Assembly: GCA_964568845.1 (NCBI GenBank)
Contig: CAZMSC010000047.1
Span: forward strand, 1 to 6,170
Origin: DTBU01 sp964568845
Lineage (GTDB): Archaea > Thermoproteota > CALKCG01 > B24
DNA length: 6,170 bases
Direction of reading: 5' to 3'
Part shown: positions 1 through 6,144 of the stretch, one piece after another
Layout of the letters: the number at the start of each line of letters is the position of its first letter
Numbering within the stretch: the first letter of the stretch is position 1
Translations under genes and position numbers: made by a program
The notes under the pieces: generated by a model
What the model was told of the DNA's origin: nothing
Databases searched by the model: none
Seen by the model: the letters and a program-made list of their open reading frames with translations, nothing else

Positions 1-194
1 TTGAATTTCCTATCATGCTCGTCTAGTCTAGCTGTATGCTCCTTCAGAACAGCGAGTATTTCATTGAACTTCCTATCGTGTTGATCTAGACGCTTAAGTA
101 TCTCATCCAACCCTATTAAGCCAGCTACAGCATAGCGGAACTCCCTATCTCTTTCTAAAAGGTCTAGGATCTTCTCCTTAAGCTTTAAAGACAT
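1..194 (-). CDS. N-terminal fragment of a DUF3782-like coiled-coil protein (runs off the left edge)
   Basis: An ATG at 194-192 opens a reading frame that stays open for 64 codons to the window edge, so the 3' part is missing. The visible protein begins MSLKLKEKILDLLERDREF, followed by a helix with the segment RYAVAGLIGLDEILKRLD. From about residue 35 it enters a charged coiled coil in which RLDQHDRKF (35-43) recurs as RLDEHDRKF (56-64), exactly 21 residues (three heptads) apart. This 'EFRYAVAGLIGL-EILKRLD' start is one I recognise from crenarchaeal DUF3782 proteins. In those, a long coiled coil precedes a PD-(D/E)XK nuclease-like C-terminal domain; that domain is not in this window, so nuclease function is inference. 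No Shine-Dalgarno lies before the ATG, but a TATA box about 28 bp upstream implies a leaderless transcript. The gene would be transcribed independently of the mini-protein upstream of it. Confidence 0.75.
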   Translation of the reverse strand, partial: MSLKLKEKILDLLERDREFRYAVAGLIGLDEILKRLDQHDRKFNEILAVLKEHTARLDEHDRKF

Positions 195-216
195 CTTAAC
201 GATAGATGGTTAGCCG

Positions 217-227
217 TATATTTAAAG
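217..227 (-). promoter_or_regulatory. TATA box of the coiled-coil gene
   Basis: On the minus strand this reads CTTTAAATATA, a close match to the archaeal TATA consensus. Its centre is about 28 bp before the ATG at 194. Archaeal transcription starts roughly 25-27 bp downstream of the TATA centre, so the start would fall at about 195-197 and the mRNA would be leaderless or nearly so. This agrees with the absence of a Shine-Dalgarno sequence there. Confidence 0.6.
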
Positions 228-318
228 TTTCCACATGCTTTGGAATTTTAAATATTTGAAAGAAGAATAGATGTTAAGCAAGCGTTCAACGAGCATTCAA
301 AGCCATTAACTTGGTGCT
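228..318 (-). other. Intergenic spacer with a pyrimidine-rich possible terminator
   Basis: This spacer lies between the stop of the mini-protein and the promoter of the coiled-coil gene. Read on the minus strand it holds a pyrimidine-rich run, CTATTCTTCTTTC, at about 258-270. Archaeal transcription often ends at T-rich runs without a hairpin, so this may terminate the trm5/mini-protein transcript. A second AT-rich stretch around 246-256 resembles a TATA box on either strand, but no supportable gene follows it on the plus strand. A short imperfect tandem repeat, AGCGTTCAA then AGCATTCAA, lies at 281-299. I see no open reading frame of note and no structured RNA. Confidence 0.3.
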
Positions 319-450
319 CTAGCCCTCTTTAGGTTTGAACTTCCCACACTTATAGTCTGGGGAGACTTTCTGCTTGAGGAGACTACAGTAAAATGTGCCT
401 TTCTTAGATTTTACGTAGGTGCAGTTTGAACACTTCCTTTCAACAGTCAT
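319..450 (-). CDS. 43-residue four-cysteine mini-protein, probably metal-binding
   Basis: An ATG at 450 opens a 43-codon frame ending in TAG at 319-321. The protein begins MTVERKCSNC and ends YKCGKFKPKEG. Its four cysteines, C7, C10, C22 and C35, form C-x2-C-x11-C-x12-C, enough to bind one zinc ion or one iron-sulfur cluster. The pattern CxxC...YC.L....VSPDYKC..F resembles short ferredoxin/HiPIP-like or zinc-ribbon mini-proteins, but I cannot assign a named family. The start is well supported: GGAGG at 463-459 lies 8 nt before the ATG, and a TATA-like box lies further upstream. The net charge is basic, so binding to nucleic acid or a protein partner is possible, though this is inference. The gene follows the Trm5-like gene by 53 bp on the same strand. 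Chance is unlikely given the Cys spacing plus a strong ribosome site. Function unknown. Confidence 0.72.
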   Translation of the reverse strand: MTVERKCSNCTYVKSKKGTFYCSLLKQKVSPDYKCGKFKPKEG

Positions 451-458
451 AACCTCAA

Positions 459-463
459 CCTCC
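459..463 (-). promoter_or_regulatory. Shine-Dalgarno site of the mini-protein
   Basis: The minus strand reads GGAGG here, 8 nt before the ATG at 450, and a second GAGG motif lies closer at 453-456. It is the clearest ribosome binding site in the window and is the main reason for calling this small gene. Confidence 0.7.
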
Positions 464-486
464 TCTAGAAATTTGACGAAAACGAT

Positions 487-496
487 CTTTTAAATC
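487..496 (-). promoter_or_regulatory. Possible TATA box before the mini-protein
   Basis: The minus strand reads GATTTAAAAG. A start about 25 bp downstream would give an mRNA beginning near 465, just before the GGAGG motif. The mini-protein could therefore be transcribed separately as well as by read-through from the Trm5-like gene. It is also consistent with random AT-rich intergenic sequence. Confidence 0.35.
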
Positions 497-503
497 TAAG
501 CAT

Positions 504-1361
504 TCAACCAACATAGATGTCCAATACGACTTGATAAGTCCTAGATGCTATAGTTCTCACGATTCTAGAGCTTCCTATACTCCAATTTGAAGTCAGAGAA
601 TTAAGCATTCCGGAGACTTTCTTTAAAAGCTTTTCAACGGGGTCTTCGCCGGGTGCGGCTTTAACGAAGTCGTAGTAGTGTATCCATCCTTTACGGCCTT
701 TCAAACATGAGATGGCTGAAGGCAGATAGCTGTATGCAAGCTCAGGTAGAGGCATTAAAACTCTATCTGCTAAGCCTACAAGCTTCTCCTCGACGACATT
801 TCTAGAGTCCCCTAGAATAGGTTCAACTACGTCTTCAACTCTATTCAGTTTAATGTTTTCAACCATAAGCTCATATGCGTAGGGATTCACATCTATCGAG
901 TAAACCTTTAAAACGGGCTTAAGTTTAGCTACGATTATGGAGAAGCATCCAACACCAGCGAACATATTAACAACTACATCTCCAGGTTTGGTGAGCTGAG
1001 CTATTCTAAGCCTTTCAAAGAGAAGCCTAGGTGAAAAGTAGACTTTAGAAAGATCGACTTTAAAAATACAGCCATGTTCCTTATGAACAGTCACAGTCTT
1101 ATACTCGCCTGCAAGCCACTCGAAACCCCTAACCCTATAAGATCCAGATGTCGGTGAGAGCTGTCTGAGGACTGTTTTAATGGAGGACATACGTTTTAGA
1201 ACCTCTTCGCCTATTTTAAACCTGTACTGTTCAAACTCTCTTGGAATTTTAATTATGGCTATATCACCCACTACTTCGATACTTTTAAATTTTCCAATCA
1301 GAATGCTCGGGAAAAGCCCCCCGTAGACTTCACCCATGACCTTTTTCCGACGCTTATACAA
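504..1361 (-). CDS. trm5: Trm5-like tRNA (guanine37-N1) methyltransferase, short archaeal form
   Basis: This SAM-dependent enzyme would methylate N1 of G37 next to the tRNA anticodon, which prevents frameshifting and in archaea also starts wyosine synthesis. The N-terminal half carries the Trm5 D2-like region: VVGDIAIIKIP (30-40), IKTVL (61-65) and YRVRGFEWLAGE (75-86). VYFSPRL (107-113) precedes a class I methyltransferase fold with NMFAGVGCFSI (132-142), SIDVNPYAYE (155-164), GDSRNV (184-189) and DRVLMPLPE (199-207), then WIHYYDF (226-232). R76 and E116 are 40 residues apart, as are the catalytic pair R145/E185 that I recall from Methanocaldococcus jannaschii Trm5. At 285 residues it appears to lack the N-terminal D1 domain. 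The motif IV Asn of N-L-P is Pro here. The start is uncertain: TTG at 1361 gives this length, ATG at 1337 gives eight fewer residues, and neither has a good Shine-Dalgarno. A related wyosine-pathway transferase is a less likely alternative. Confidence 0.88.
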   Translation of the reverse strand: MYKRRKKVMGEVYGGLFPSILIGKFKSIEVVGDIAIIKIPREFEQYRFKIGEEVLKRMSSIKTVLRQLSPTSGSYRVRGFEWLAGEYKTVTVHKEHGCIFKVDLSKVYFSPRLLFERLRIAQLTKPGDVVVNMFAGVGCFSIIVAKLKPVLKVYSIDVNPYAYELMVENIKLNRVEDVVEPILGDSRNVVEEKLVGLADRVLMPLPELAYSYLPSAISCLKGRKGWIHYYDFVKAAPGEDPVEKLLKKVSGMLNSLTSNWSIGSSRIVRTIASRTYQVVLDIYVG

Positions 1362-1386
1362 CTCTATTAGAGAAATCCTTAAAGAT

Positions 1387-1395
1387 GAATTTAAG
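1387..1395. promoter_or_regulatory. Divergent promoter: shared TATA-like element between trm5 and the HAD gene
   Basis: The two genes diverge from a 57-bp gap (1362-1418). GAATTTAAG on the plus strand reads CTTAAATTC on the minus strand. Its centre near 1391 is 28 bp from the TTG start at 1419 and 30 bp from the TTG start at 1361, so one element could serve both directions and yield two near-leaderless mRNAs. A second minus-strand candidate, TCTTTAAGG at 1377-1385, would place the trm5 mRNA start near 1356 and would favour the ATG at 1337. The sequence alone does not decide between these. Confidence 0.45.
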
Positions 1396-1418
1396 AGTAT
1401 TATTGATACGGTATCGCA

Positions 1419-2102
1419 TTGACCGTTAAAGCGGTCTTCTTAGACCTTGATGGAACGATAGTTAGGCTGAAGTATAGGTATATGGATGCTAAGGCCGAGG
1501 TTTTCGATATGCTTAGACTTAAAGGAGTGCCAGACTACGTGTTAGATCCGAAACTAAGCCTTTATGAGAATCTTGAGAATGTGAGGAACTATATGAAGAG
1601 TCTAGGGGAGAGCAACATATATAGGCATATATTAAGCTTCAGCTTCAAAATAGCTGAAAAGTACGAGCTTGAAGCCGCCTCAAACCCAGAGCTTCTAGAT
1701 GGAGCGTATGAAGCGCTGATGGAACTGAAGTCTATGAATCTGAAGCTAACAATAGTGACTAATAACTGTTTTAAAGCTACTGAGCTTACACTTTCAAAAC
1801 TCAAGATTGGAAAACTCTTCGAGTTAATTGTTACAAGAGACCATGTTGAAGCTATGAAGCCAAACCCCGAGCCGATTAAATATGCACTTTTAAAGCTCAG
1901 TTTGAGGGAAGGGGAAGTTATGATGGTTGGAGATAGCGTGATAGATGTTAAGGCGGCATTAAAAGCCGGAGTTATACCCGTTGGTATTAAATCTGGCGTT
2001 GCAACTAAAGAAGTTTTAGTAGAGAATGGGGCAAAATACGTGATAGATAGTATAAGAGAGCTTCCGAGACTTCTGGAGAACATTAACTATTGCGGCTTGT
2101 AA
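1419..2102 (+). CDS. HAD-superfamily hydrolase, subfamily IA (phosphoglycolate-phosphatase-like)
   Basis: This is a soluble cytoplasmic Mg-dependent phosphatase of 227 residues, a normal length for the family. All four HAD motifs are present. FLDLDGT (7-13) supplies the nucleophile D9 and the acid/base D11. IVTNN (112-116) supplies T114, K147 lies in MKPNPEP, and GDSVID (171-176) supplies the metal-binding acids D172 and D176. Residues 15-90 between motifs I and II form a helical cap (C1 type), as in phosphoglycolate and pyrophosphatase-like HADs. The cap determines substrate and cannot be read here, so no specific substrate is assigned. The start is the TTG at 1419: an in-frame stop lies at 1404-1406 and no other usable start codon precedes FLDLDGT. 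There is no Shine-Dalgarno, which fits a leaderless mRNA from the divergent promoter. The 3' end overlaps the convergent URO-D-like gene by 16 bp. Confidence 0.9.
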   Translation: MTVKAVFLDLDGTIVRLKYRYMDAKAEVFDMLRLKGVPDYVLDPKLSLYENLENVRNYMKSLGESNIYRHILSFSFKIAEKYELEAASNPELLDGAYEALMELKSMNLKLTIVTNNCFKATELTLSKLKIGKLFELIVTRDHVEAMKPNPEPIKYALLKLSLREGEVMMVGDSVIDVKAALKAGVIPVGIKSGVATKEVLVENGAKYVIDSIRELPRLLENINYCGL

Positions 2103-3061
2103 CGGCCGTACTTTAAACCCGTTTTAACGAGTGCAAGCGTATTTTCAATAGGTACTCCACGATATATACAGTTGCTACTTGTCAGAAAGTACCCACCACC
2201 GTAAGCGGCATCTCTTATGCAGTTCTTAGCCTCATTGGCTACATCTTCAGACGACCCTAGGAAGAGCGTACCAGCAGCATCCACATTGCCGCATAACGCT
2301 ATCTTATCACCATACTTCTCCTTAACGTCTTTAAGTTTCATACCAGCCGATGGATCTATTGAGTGTAAAGCGTCAATACCAGTGTTTACAAGACCATCTA
2401 TTATAGGCCAGAGGTTGCCATCTGTATGCTGTATGAAGAACGCACCGACTCTATGGGCTTCGTCAACCAGCATTCTTATGAGCGGGAAGATCACTTTATG
2501 GTAAAAATCGGGTTTAAAGAACGGGCCGGATTTGAGGGCGTAATCCGTACAATCTACTATTATCTCTGCTCCGGCTTCAACTTGAAGTCTAATATACTTT
2601 AGGCTCCTACGGACCCTATCTTCAGCCAACCTTCTCAAACCTTCGGGATCCGTATAAGCCCACTTTACTACATAGGACATAGATTTGCCGTCGGGTATTC
2701 CGAGCCCCGTTCCAGGGCTATTCCCCATTATTGCAAGTTCTGGAGCGATTTTACGAGCATACCTTAAAGCCTCCAGTGGATCTGGTATGAAGGCTGGCCT
2801 AAAGACATCGTAGCCGAGTTTAATGCAGGTTTCAACTAGGACTTCAGTATTATGCCTCGTAACTTTAACCGTATCTTCTTCAACCTTCATCCTGCTTAGG
2901 GAGTCTCTGAAAACCGTTTGCTCCCATGAGCCGTAGCCTCTCCATAAAACGTAAGGCTTGCCTACTACAAGTTCAGGATATTGGAACTCTAGCTCAAACA
3001 TTGGAACCCTGTCGGGTTCTTCGAGATGTAAGGCTCTTAAAACCCTTTCTCTAGAATTCAA
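2087..3061 (-). CDS. URO-D-like protein of the methyltransferase (MtaA/MtbA-related) branch
   Basis: This 324-residue protein has a single TIM-barrel URO-D-like domain. It opens with SRERVLRALHLEEPDRVP (3-20), the standard start of this family. Further conserved blocks are HTDGNLWPIID (212-222), IDALHSIDP (229-237), ALCGNVDAAGTL (255-266) and SSNCIYRGVPIEN (295-307). Classical uroporphyrinogen decarboxylases have a different active site and no haem genes lie nearby, so a haem role is unlikely. MtaA/MtbA-type methyl-transfer proteins bind zinc through His-x-Cys plus a later Cys. Here the matching positions appear to be H212, D214 and C298, so a zinc site with one Asp is plausible (inference). 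No corrinoid-protein gene is visible. The TTG start is supported by GAGGT at 3073-3069, 7 nt upstream; the next Met is residue 21. It follows the mannosidase by 26 bp and is probably cotranscribed with it. Substrate unknown. Confidence 0.85.
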   Translation of the reverse strand: MNSRERVLRALHLEEPDRVPMFELEFQYPELVVGKPYVLWRGYGSWEQTVFRDSLSRMKVEEDTVKVTRHNTEVLVETCIKLGYDVFRPAFIPDPLEALRYARKIAPELAIMGNSPGTGLGIPDGKSMSYVVKWAYTDPEGLRRLAEDRVRRSLKYIRLQVEAGAEIIVDCTDYALKSGPFFKPDFYHKVIFPLIRMLVDEAHRVGAFFIQHTDGNLWPIIDGLVNTGIDALHSIDPSAGMKLKDVKEKYGDKIALCGNVDAAGTLFLGSSEDVANEAKNCIRDAAYGGGYFLTSSNCIYRGVPIENTLALVKTGLKYGRYKPQ

Positions 3062-3068
3062 AGTGAAA

Positions 3069-3081
3069 ACCTCGATCGAGG
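3069..3081 (-). promoter_or_regulatory. Ribosome binding site of the URO-D-like gene, inside a 12-bp palindrome
   Basis: GAGGT (3073-3069, minus strand) lies 7 nt before the TTG at 3061 and decides that start. The site is the right arm of the perfect palindrome CCTCGATCGAGG (3070-3081). In RNA this could form a 4-bp CCTC/GAGG stem with a GATC loop that covers the ribosome site. The stem is short, so a regulatory role is only a possibility. Confidence 0.5.
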
Positions 3082-3087
3082 AAAAGT

Positions 3088-6000
3088 TTACGTCACTTTG
3101 ATTTTGAAGGTTTTTATTTCAAGCGGTTTGACTGTTACGATTAAAGTATCCTCTTCAACCTTGACTTCTTCAGTTAAAGGCCTTTCGATCAAATCCAACT
3201 CCTGTACACTTTTAACATGGAATCCAAATTTTAGTCTAGCCGTGGTTTCTAAGCCAGTGGCTTCATAGAATCTAATCACCATATCATCGGAATCTTCAGC
3301 CTTCTTGAGACATGAAACCACTATGTTTTCAGGCTCCACTCTTATGAAGCTCATCTCCTCGGGTTTTACACCCTTCATAGCTGAAGGCTTTGTAACGGCT
3401 ACTGCTTTAAGCGGGTGGTTTATTTCAAAACCCCTTCTAAAGCTTAAAGCTGTCTTCCAATCTCCACTATGCGGATATAGCGAATATAGTACTTCATGTA
3501 AGCCTTGGTCTGGGGTTGGGTCTGGACTGTAGCTCGTTCTAACAAGCGTCATTCTAATAGTGTTTCCTGAGACGTCGAACCCGTACTTGGAGTCGTTGAG
3601 AAGGGTTAAACCGTACTCTCCATCTGAAACGTCAACCCATCTCAGTGCCGGAACCTCTGAGCCGTCGGACGGCCTCTCAGCGTATCCAAATGGTATTTCA
3701 AAGACTGCTTTACCAGTAGACTTTAGAATGGGTGTAAACGAGACTTTAAGCATTGGAGCATCCGCGTTTTCATTTGAAAACTCACGCCAATCTATTGATG
3801 TTTGGATATCCACCCTTGGAATCCCCTTGAAGAGAATTATGTCAGAGCATATTCTAGATCTACGGTACTTGTAGACAACTCTTATTTTTGACCTTACAGG
3901 CCCATTTTCAACGGGTTTAACTTCCTCTGGTTTGAGGAGGTTTTCAATATTTGTTATTTCACCTATTATCCAAGCAGACATCGGATGCGGTGCTTCGTGA
4001 AGCACTTGGAATAGGTTATTTTCCTTAGGCTGCGTAGCCTCATATTTGAATCTGTTGAAGACTGTTCTAGTAGCTTTCTTATCATAAAGCTCTCTTATCG
4101 TTCCAGTTCTACTATCGACCGTGACCCTGAGAAACTCGTTTTCAAGCGTAAGGTCTTTAGCAAGTATCTTCGCATCAACTGCACCCTCTTTGAGGTAGTA
4201 TGTTGAATACCCTAAAGCTGGGACATCTGCCACGAATATGAGCCCGTCTTCACATACTTGAACCGGTTCGACTAAGCCGTTTGAAGACTCGACTATTGGT
4301 TTGGCTGGTATCAGATGGCTTGGAACTTTAACTTTAACGATATCACGTCTAGGCCAGGGTAGAGGGTTGAAGACGACTATTGGTAACCCGTCTTCCTTAA
4401 ACTTGATGCTTGACGCCAGTTTTTCAAGAGCCATGTCCATGACCTCCCTGGCACATTTTAAAGCATCTTCAGCTAACTTCTTGGAATATTCGTATGTTTC
4501 ACGTATTCCACTACCGTCTAAGATGTCGTGAAACTGGTTGAACAGGGTCTTACGCCAAGCGTCTGCAAGCCTATCTTTAGGATATGTGTCTGTAATACAG
4601 CATACCTTCTCAGCGTCTACAAGCATCCTCTCACAGAGCCGATTATACCGTTTCACGTCGGCATGGGTCGTATAGCATCCGTCGAATGTGAAGTTGAGTT
4701 CACCCTTTACAATAGGCAACTCTTTACGTCTAAGCCTAATCTCGTCTTCAACTTCTCTGAAAAATTCTCGAGCTGAACTGAAGACTACGGTCGGCAGGAG
4801 GGGTTTATCCATCATCTTAAGGGCCACTTCAATGTCTTCCAAAGTTGGACCCCCGCCGTGGTCTCCAACACCGTAGACGAACATACTCGTCTTTAAACAG
4901 TGTTTCTCATAGACTTCTCTAGCTATACTACATACAGTCCTAGGGTAGACGGTATTGTTGTAGACGCTATTGAAGGCTAGTATTCTAGAGCCTTCAGGAG
5001 ACTCCCACCAGAAAATCGGGAAGCCTCTACCACATCTCATAAAGTAGTAGTACTTCATACCAGCCTTCCTCACTATCTGAGGCATTGTTAATGGATGTCC
5101 GAAGGTATCGGGCTCCCAGCATACTTCAACATCCACATTAAGCCTATCCTTAGAGAAGCGTTTACCGTAGAGGAACTGCCGTACGAGGGCTTCGTTACCA
5201 CCCATGTTTAAGTCTGCTTCAACCCAGGTACCCGCCGTAACCTCCCAGTTGCCGTTTTCAACCCTCTTCTTTATACGGTTGAAGATCTCTGGGAATGACT
5301 CTTCAGCCACCATGTAGGTAACTGCTTGACTCTGGGAGAAGTGGAAAATCGGGTATTTATCCATAAGGTCGAGCAACGTTTTAAACGTGTTTTTAATCGT
5401 TTCAACTGTATCTCTCCAAGACCATAACCAGTTCATATCTATGTGAGCATGTCCCACCAAGTGTACCTTAAACTTCTTAACTTCGCCTGACAGATGGGAT
5501 AGTTTACTTCTAGCCTTCTCTATTTCGGCTAGTAGCCTATCGTAGCTTCCACTGAAAACCCCCAGGTTGAACTCCCTAGCGGCTTTTTCAACTGCATCAT
5601 CGCCTCCGGGGATGAGTCTGACGAATTTAAGCTCCTCCATGAAGGCATCCAATTCGAAAAGCACGTCCTCTACATTACTGTATATTACGTTGAACTCCGG
5701 CACACCTATAGGCTCAGTGCATGGATACAGTCTTACAGCAACCACGTAGGTTTCACCGGGTTTAACGTTCTCACCCAGAACAATCATAGGTCCTCTGAGT
5801 TCAGTCCAGTAATCCGCCGATAAAACCAGCTTAGAGTCTACATATATTTCAGCACCAGTAGTTATTACAGATGAGAACAGCTTAGCTTTAGAGCCTTTAA
5901 CTGGAATCCCTGAGACGTTTTCCGGAACCGTTATACGGCATCTAAGCCACGCCTCACCCTTCCTAAGATCAACGGTCATGGGGAGTTTAACATCCGCCCA

Positions 6001-6144
6001 AGAAGAGTCATCGTAATCTCTACCGTACGCCCCTACGGCTCGACCTTGGAGAAACTTCCATTGTAACTCGGTTCTATATCCGCTCATCTCCTCGTATTTA
6101 CCGTTAAGCATTTTGAGAAGATGTTCAACGGTATTCATCTTCAC
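3088..6144 (-). CDS. GH38 alpha-mannosidase, intracellular type
   Basis: This retaining, zinc-dependent exo-alpha-mannosidase has 1018 residues, normal for the MAN2C1/Ams1/Sulfolobus-type branch. An N-terminal beta-sandwich region (about 28-160) precedes the catalytic barrel (about 226-460), a helical middle domain (about 485-575) and C-terminal beta domains (about 585-1018). By comparison with Drosophila Golgi mannosidase II as I recall it, the zinc ligands are H234 and D236 in GHAHIDMNWLW, D311 in TWVEADLN, and H539 in NQFHDILDGS. D311 is also the nucleophile, and D346 in WEPDTFGHP is the likely acid/base. GVGDHGGGPT (425-434) is also well kept. No signal peptide or membrane helix is visible, so it should act in the cytoplasm, perhaps on mannose-containing glycans or glycosides. 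The start is either GTG 6144 or ATG 6138; neither has a well-spaced Shine-Dalgarno. It probably heads a unit with the URO-D-like gene, or continues one from the right. Confidence 0.95.
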   Translation of the reverse strand: MKMNTVEHLLKMLNGKYEEMSGYRTELQWKFLQGRAVGAYGRDYDDSSWADVKLPMTVDLRKGEAWLRCRITVPENVSGIPVKGSKAKLFSSVITTGAEIYVDSKLVLSADYWTELRGPMIVLGENVKPGETYVVAVRLYPCTEPIGVPEFNVIYSNVEDVLFELDAFMEELKFVRLIPGGDDAVEKAAREFNLGVFSGSYDRLLAEIEKARSKLSHLSGEVKKFKVHLVGHAHIDMNWLWSWRDTVETIKNTFKTLLDLMDKYPIFHFSQSQAVTYMVAEESFPEIFNRIKKRVENGNWEVTAGTWVEADLNMGGNEALVRQFLYGKRFSKDRLNVDVEVCWEPDTFGHPLTMPQIVRKAGMKYYYFMRCGRGFPIFWWESPEGSRILAFNSVYNNTVYPRTVCSIAREVYEKHCLKTSMFVYGVGDHGGGPTLEDIEVALKMMDKPLLPTVVFSSAREFFREVEDEIRLRRKELPIVKGELNFTFDGCYTTHADVKRYNRLCERMLVDAEKVCCITDTYPKDRLADAWRKTLFNQFHDILDGSGIRETYEYSKKLAEDALKCAREVMDMALEKLASSIKFKEDGLPIVVFNPLPWPRRDIVKVKVPSHLIPAKPIVESSNGLVEPVQVCEDGLIFVADVPALGYSTYYLKEGAVDAKILAKDLTLENEFLRVTVDSRTGTIRELYDKKATRTVFNRFKYEATQPKENNLFQVLHEAPHPMSAWIIGEITNIENLLKPEEVKPVENGPVRSKIRVVYKYRRSRICSDIILFKGIPRVDIQTSIDWREFSNENADAPMLKVSFTPILKSTGKAVFEIPFGYAERPSDGSEVPALRWVDVSDGEYGLTLLNDSKYGFDVSGNTIRMTLVRTSYSPDPTPDQGLHEVLYSLYPHSGDWKTALSFRRGFEINHPLKAVAVTKPSAMKGVKPEEMSFIRVEPENIVVSCLKKAEDSDDMVIRFYEATGLETTARLKFGFHVKSVQELDLIERPLTEEVKVEEDTLIVTVKPLEIKTFKIKVT

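Noticed and set aside
246..309. Plus-strand TATA-like stretch followed by an ATG at 271
   Set aside because: The frame from that ATG closes after about 12 codons and has no ribosome site, so a plus-strand gene is not supported.
501..503. ATG overlapping the trm5 stop (TGAATG) as a possible translationally coupled gene
   Set aside because: The frame ends after 12 codons, before the mini-protein start, and runs through the TATA-like and ribosome-binding sequences.
281..507. AGCATTCAA present twice (292-300 and 499-507) plus the near copy AGCGTTCAA at 282-290
   Set aside because: It is nine bases long, with one copy overlapping the trm5 stop codon. Three loosely spaced copies in AT-rich sequence could arise by chance, and there is no regular spacing to suggest an operator array or CRISPR.
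1589..2083. A 164-codon open frame on the minus strand opposite the HAD gene
   Set aside because: It is fully antisense to a gene with all four HAD motifs, its protein is rich in Ser, Ile and Thr without recognisable motifs, and it looks like a by-product of codon bias in the true gene.
2217..2504. A 95-codon plus-strand open frame opposite the URO-D-like gene
   Set aside because: It is antisense to conserved URO-D-like motifs (HTDGN and ALCGNVD), with no recognisable domain of its own.
2087..3061. Calling the URO-D-like gene hemE (uroporphyrinogen decarboxylase)
   Set aside because: The sequence blocks (HTDGN, ALCGNVD, SSNCI) match the methyltransferase-like branch, and the neighbours are unrelated to tetrapyrrole synthesis.
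3305..5749. Several plus-strand open frames of 60-104 codons opposite the mannosidase
   Set aside because: All lie within a well-supported GH38 gene, show no known motifs and have low-complexity composition typical of antisense frames.
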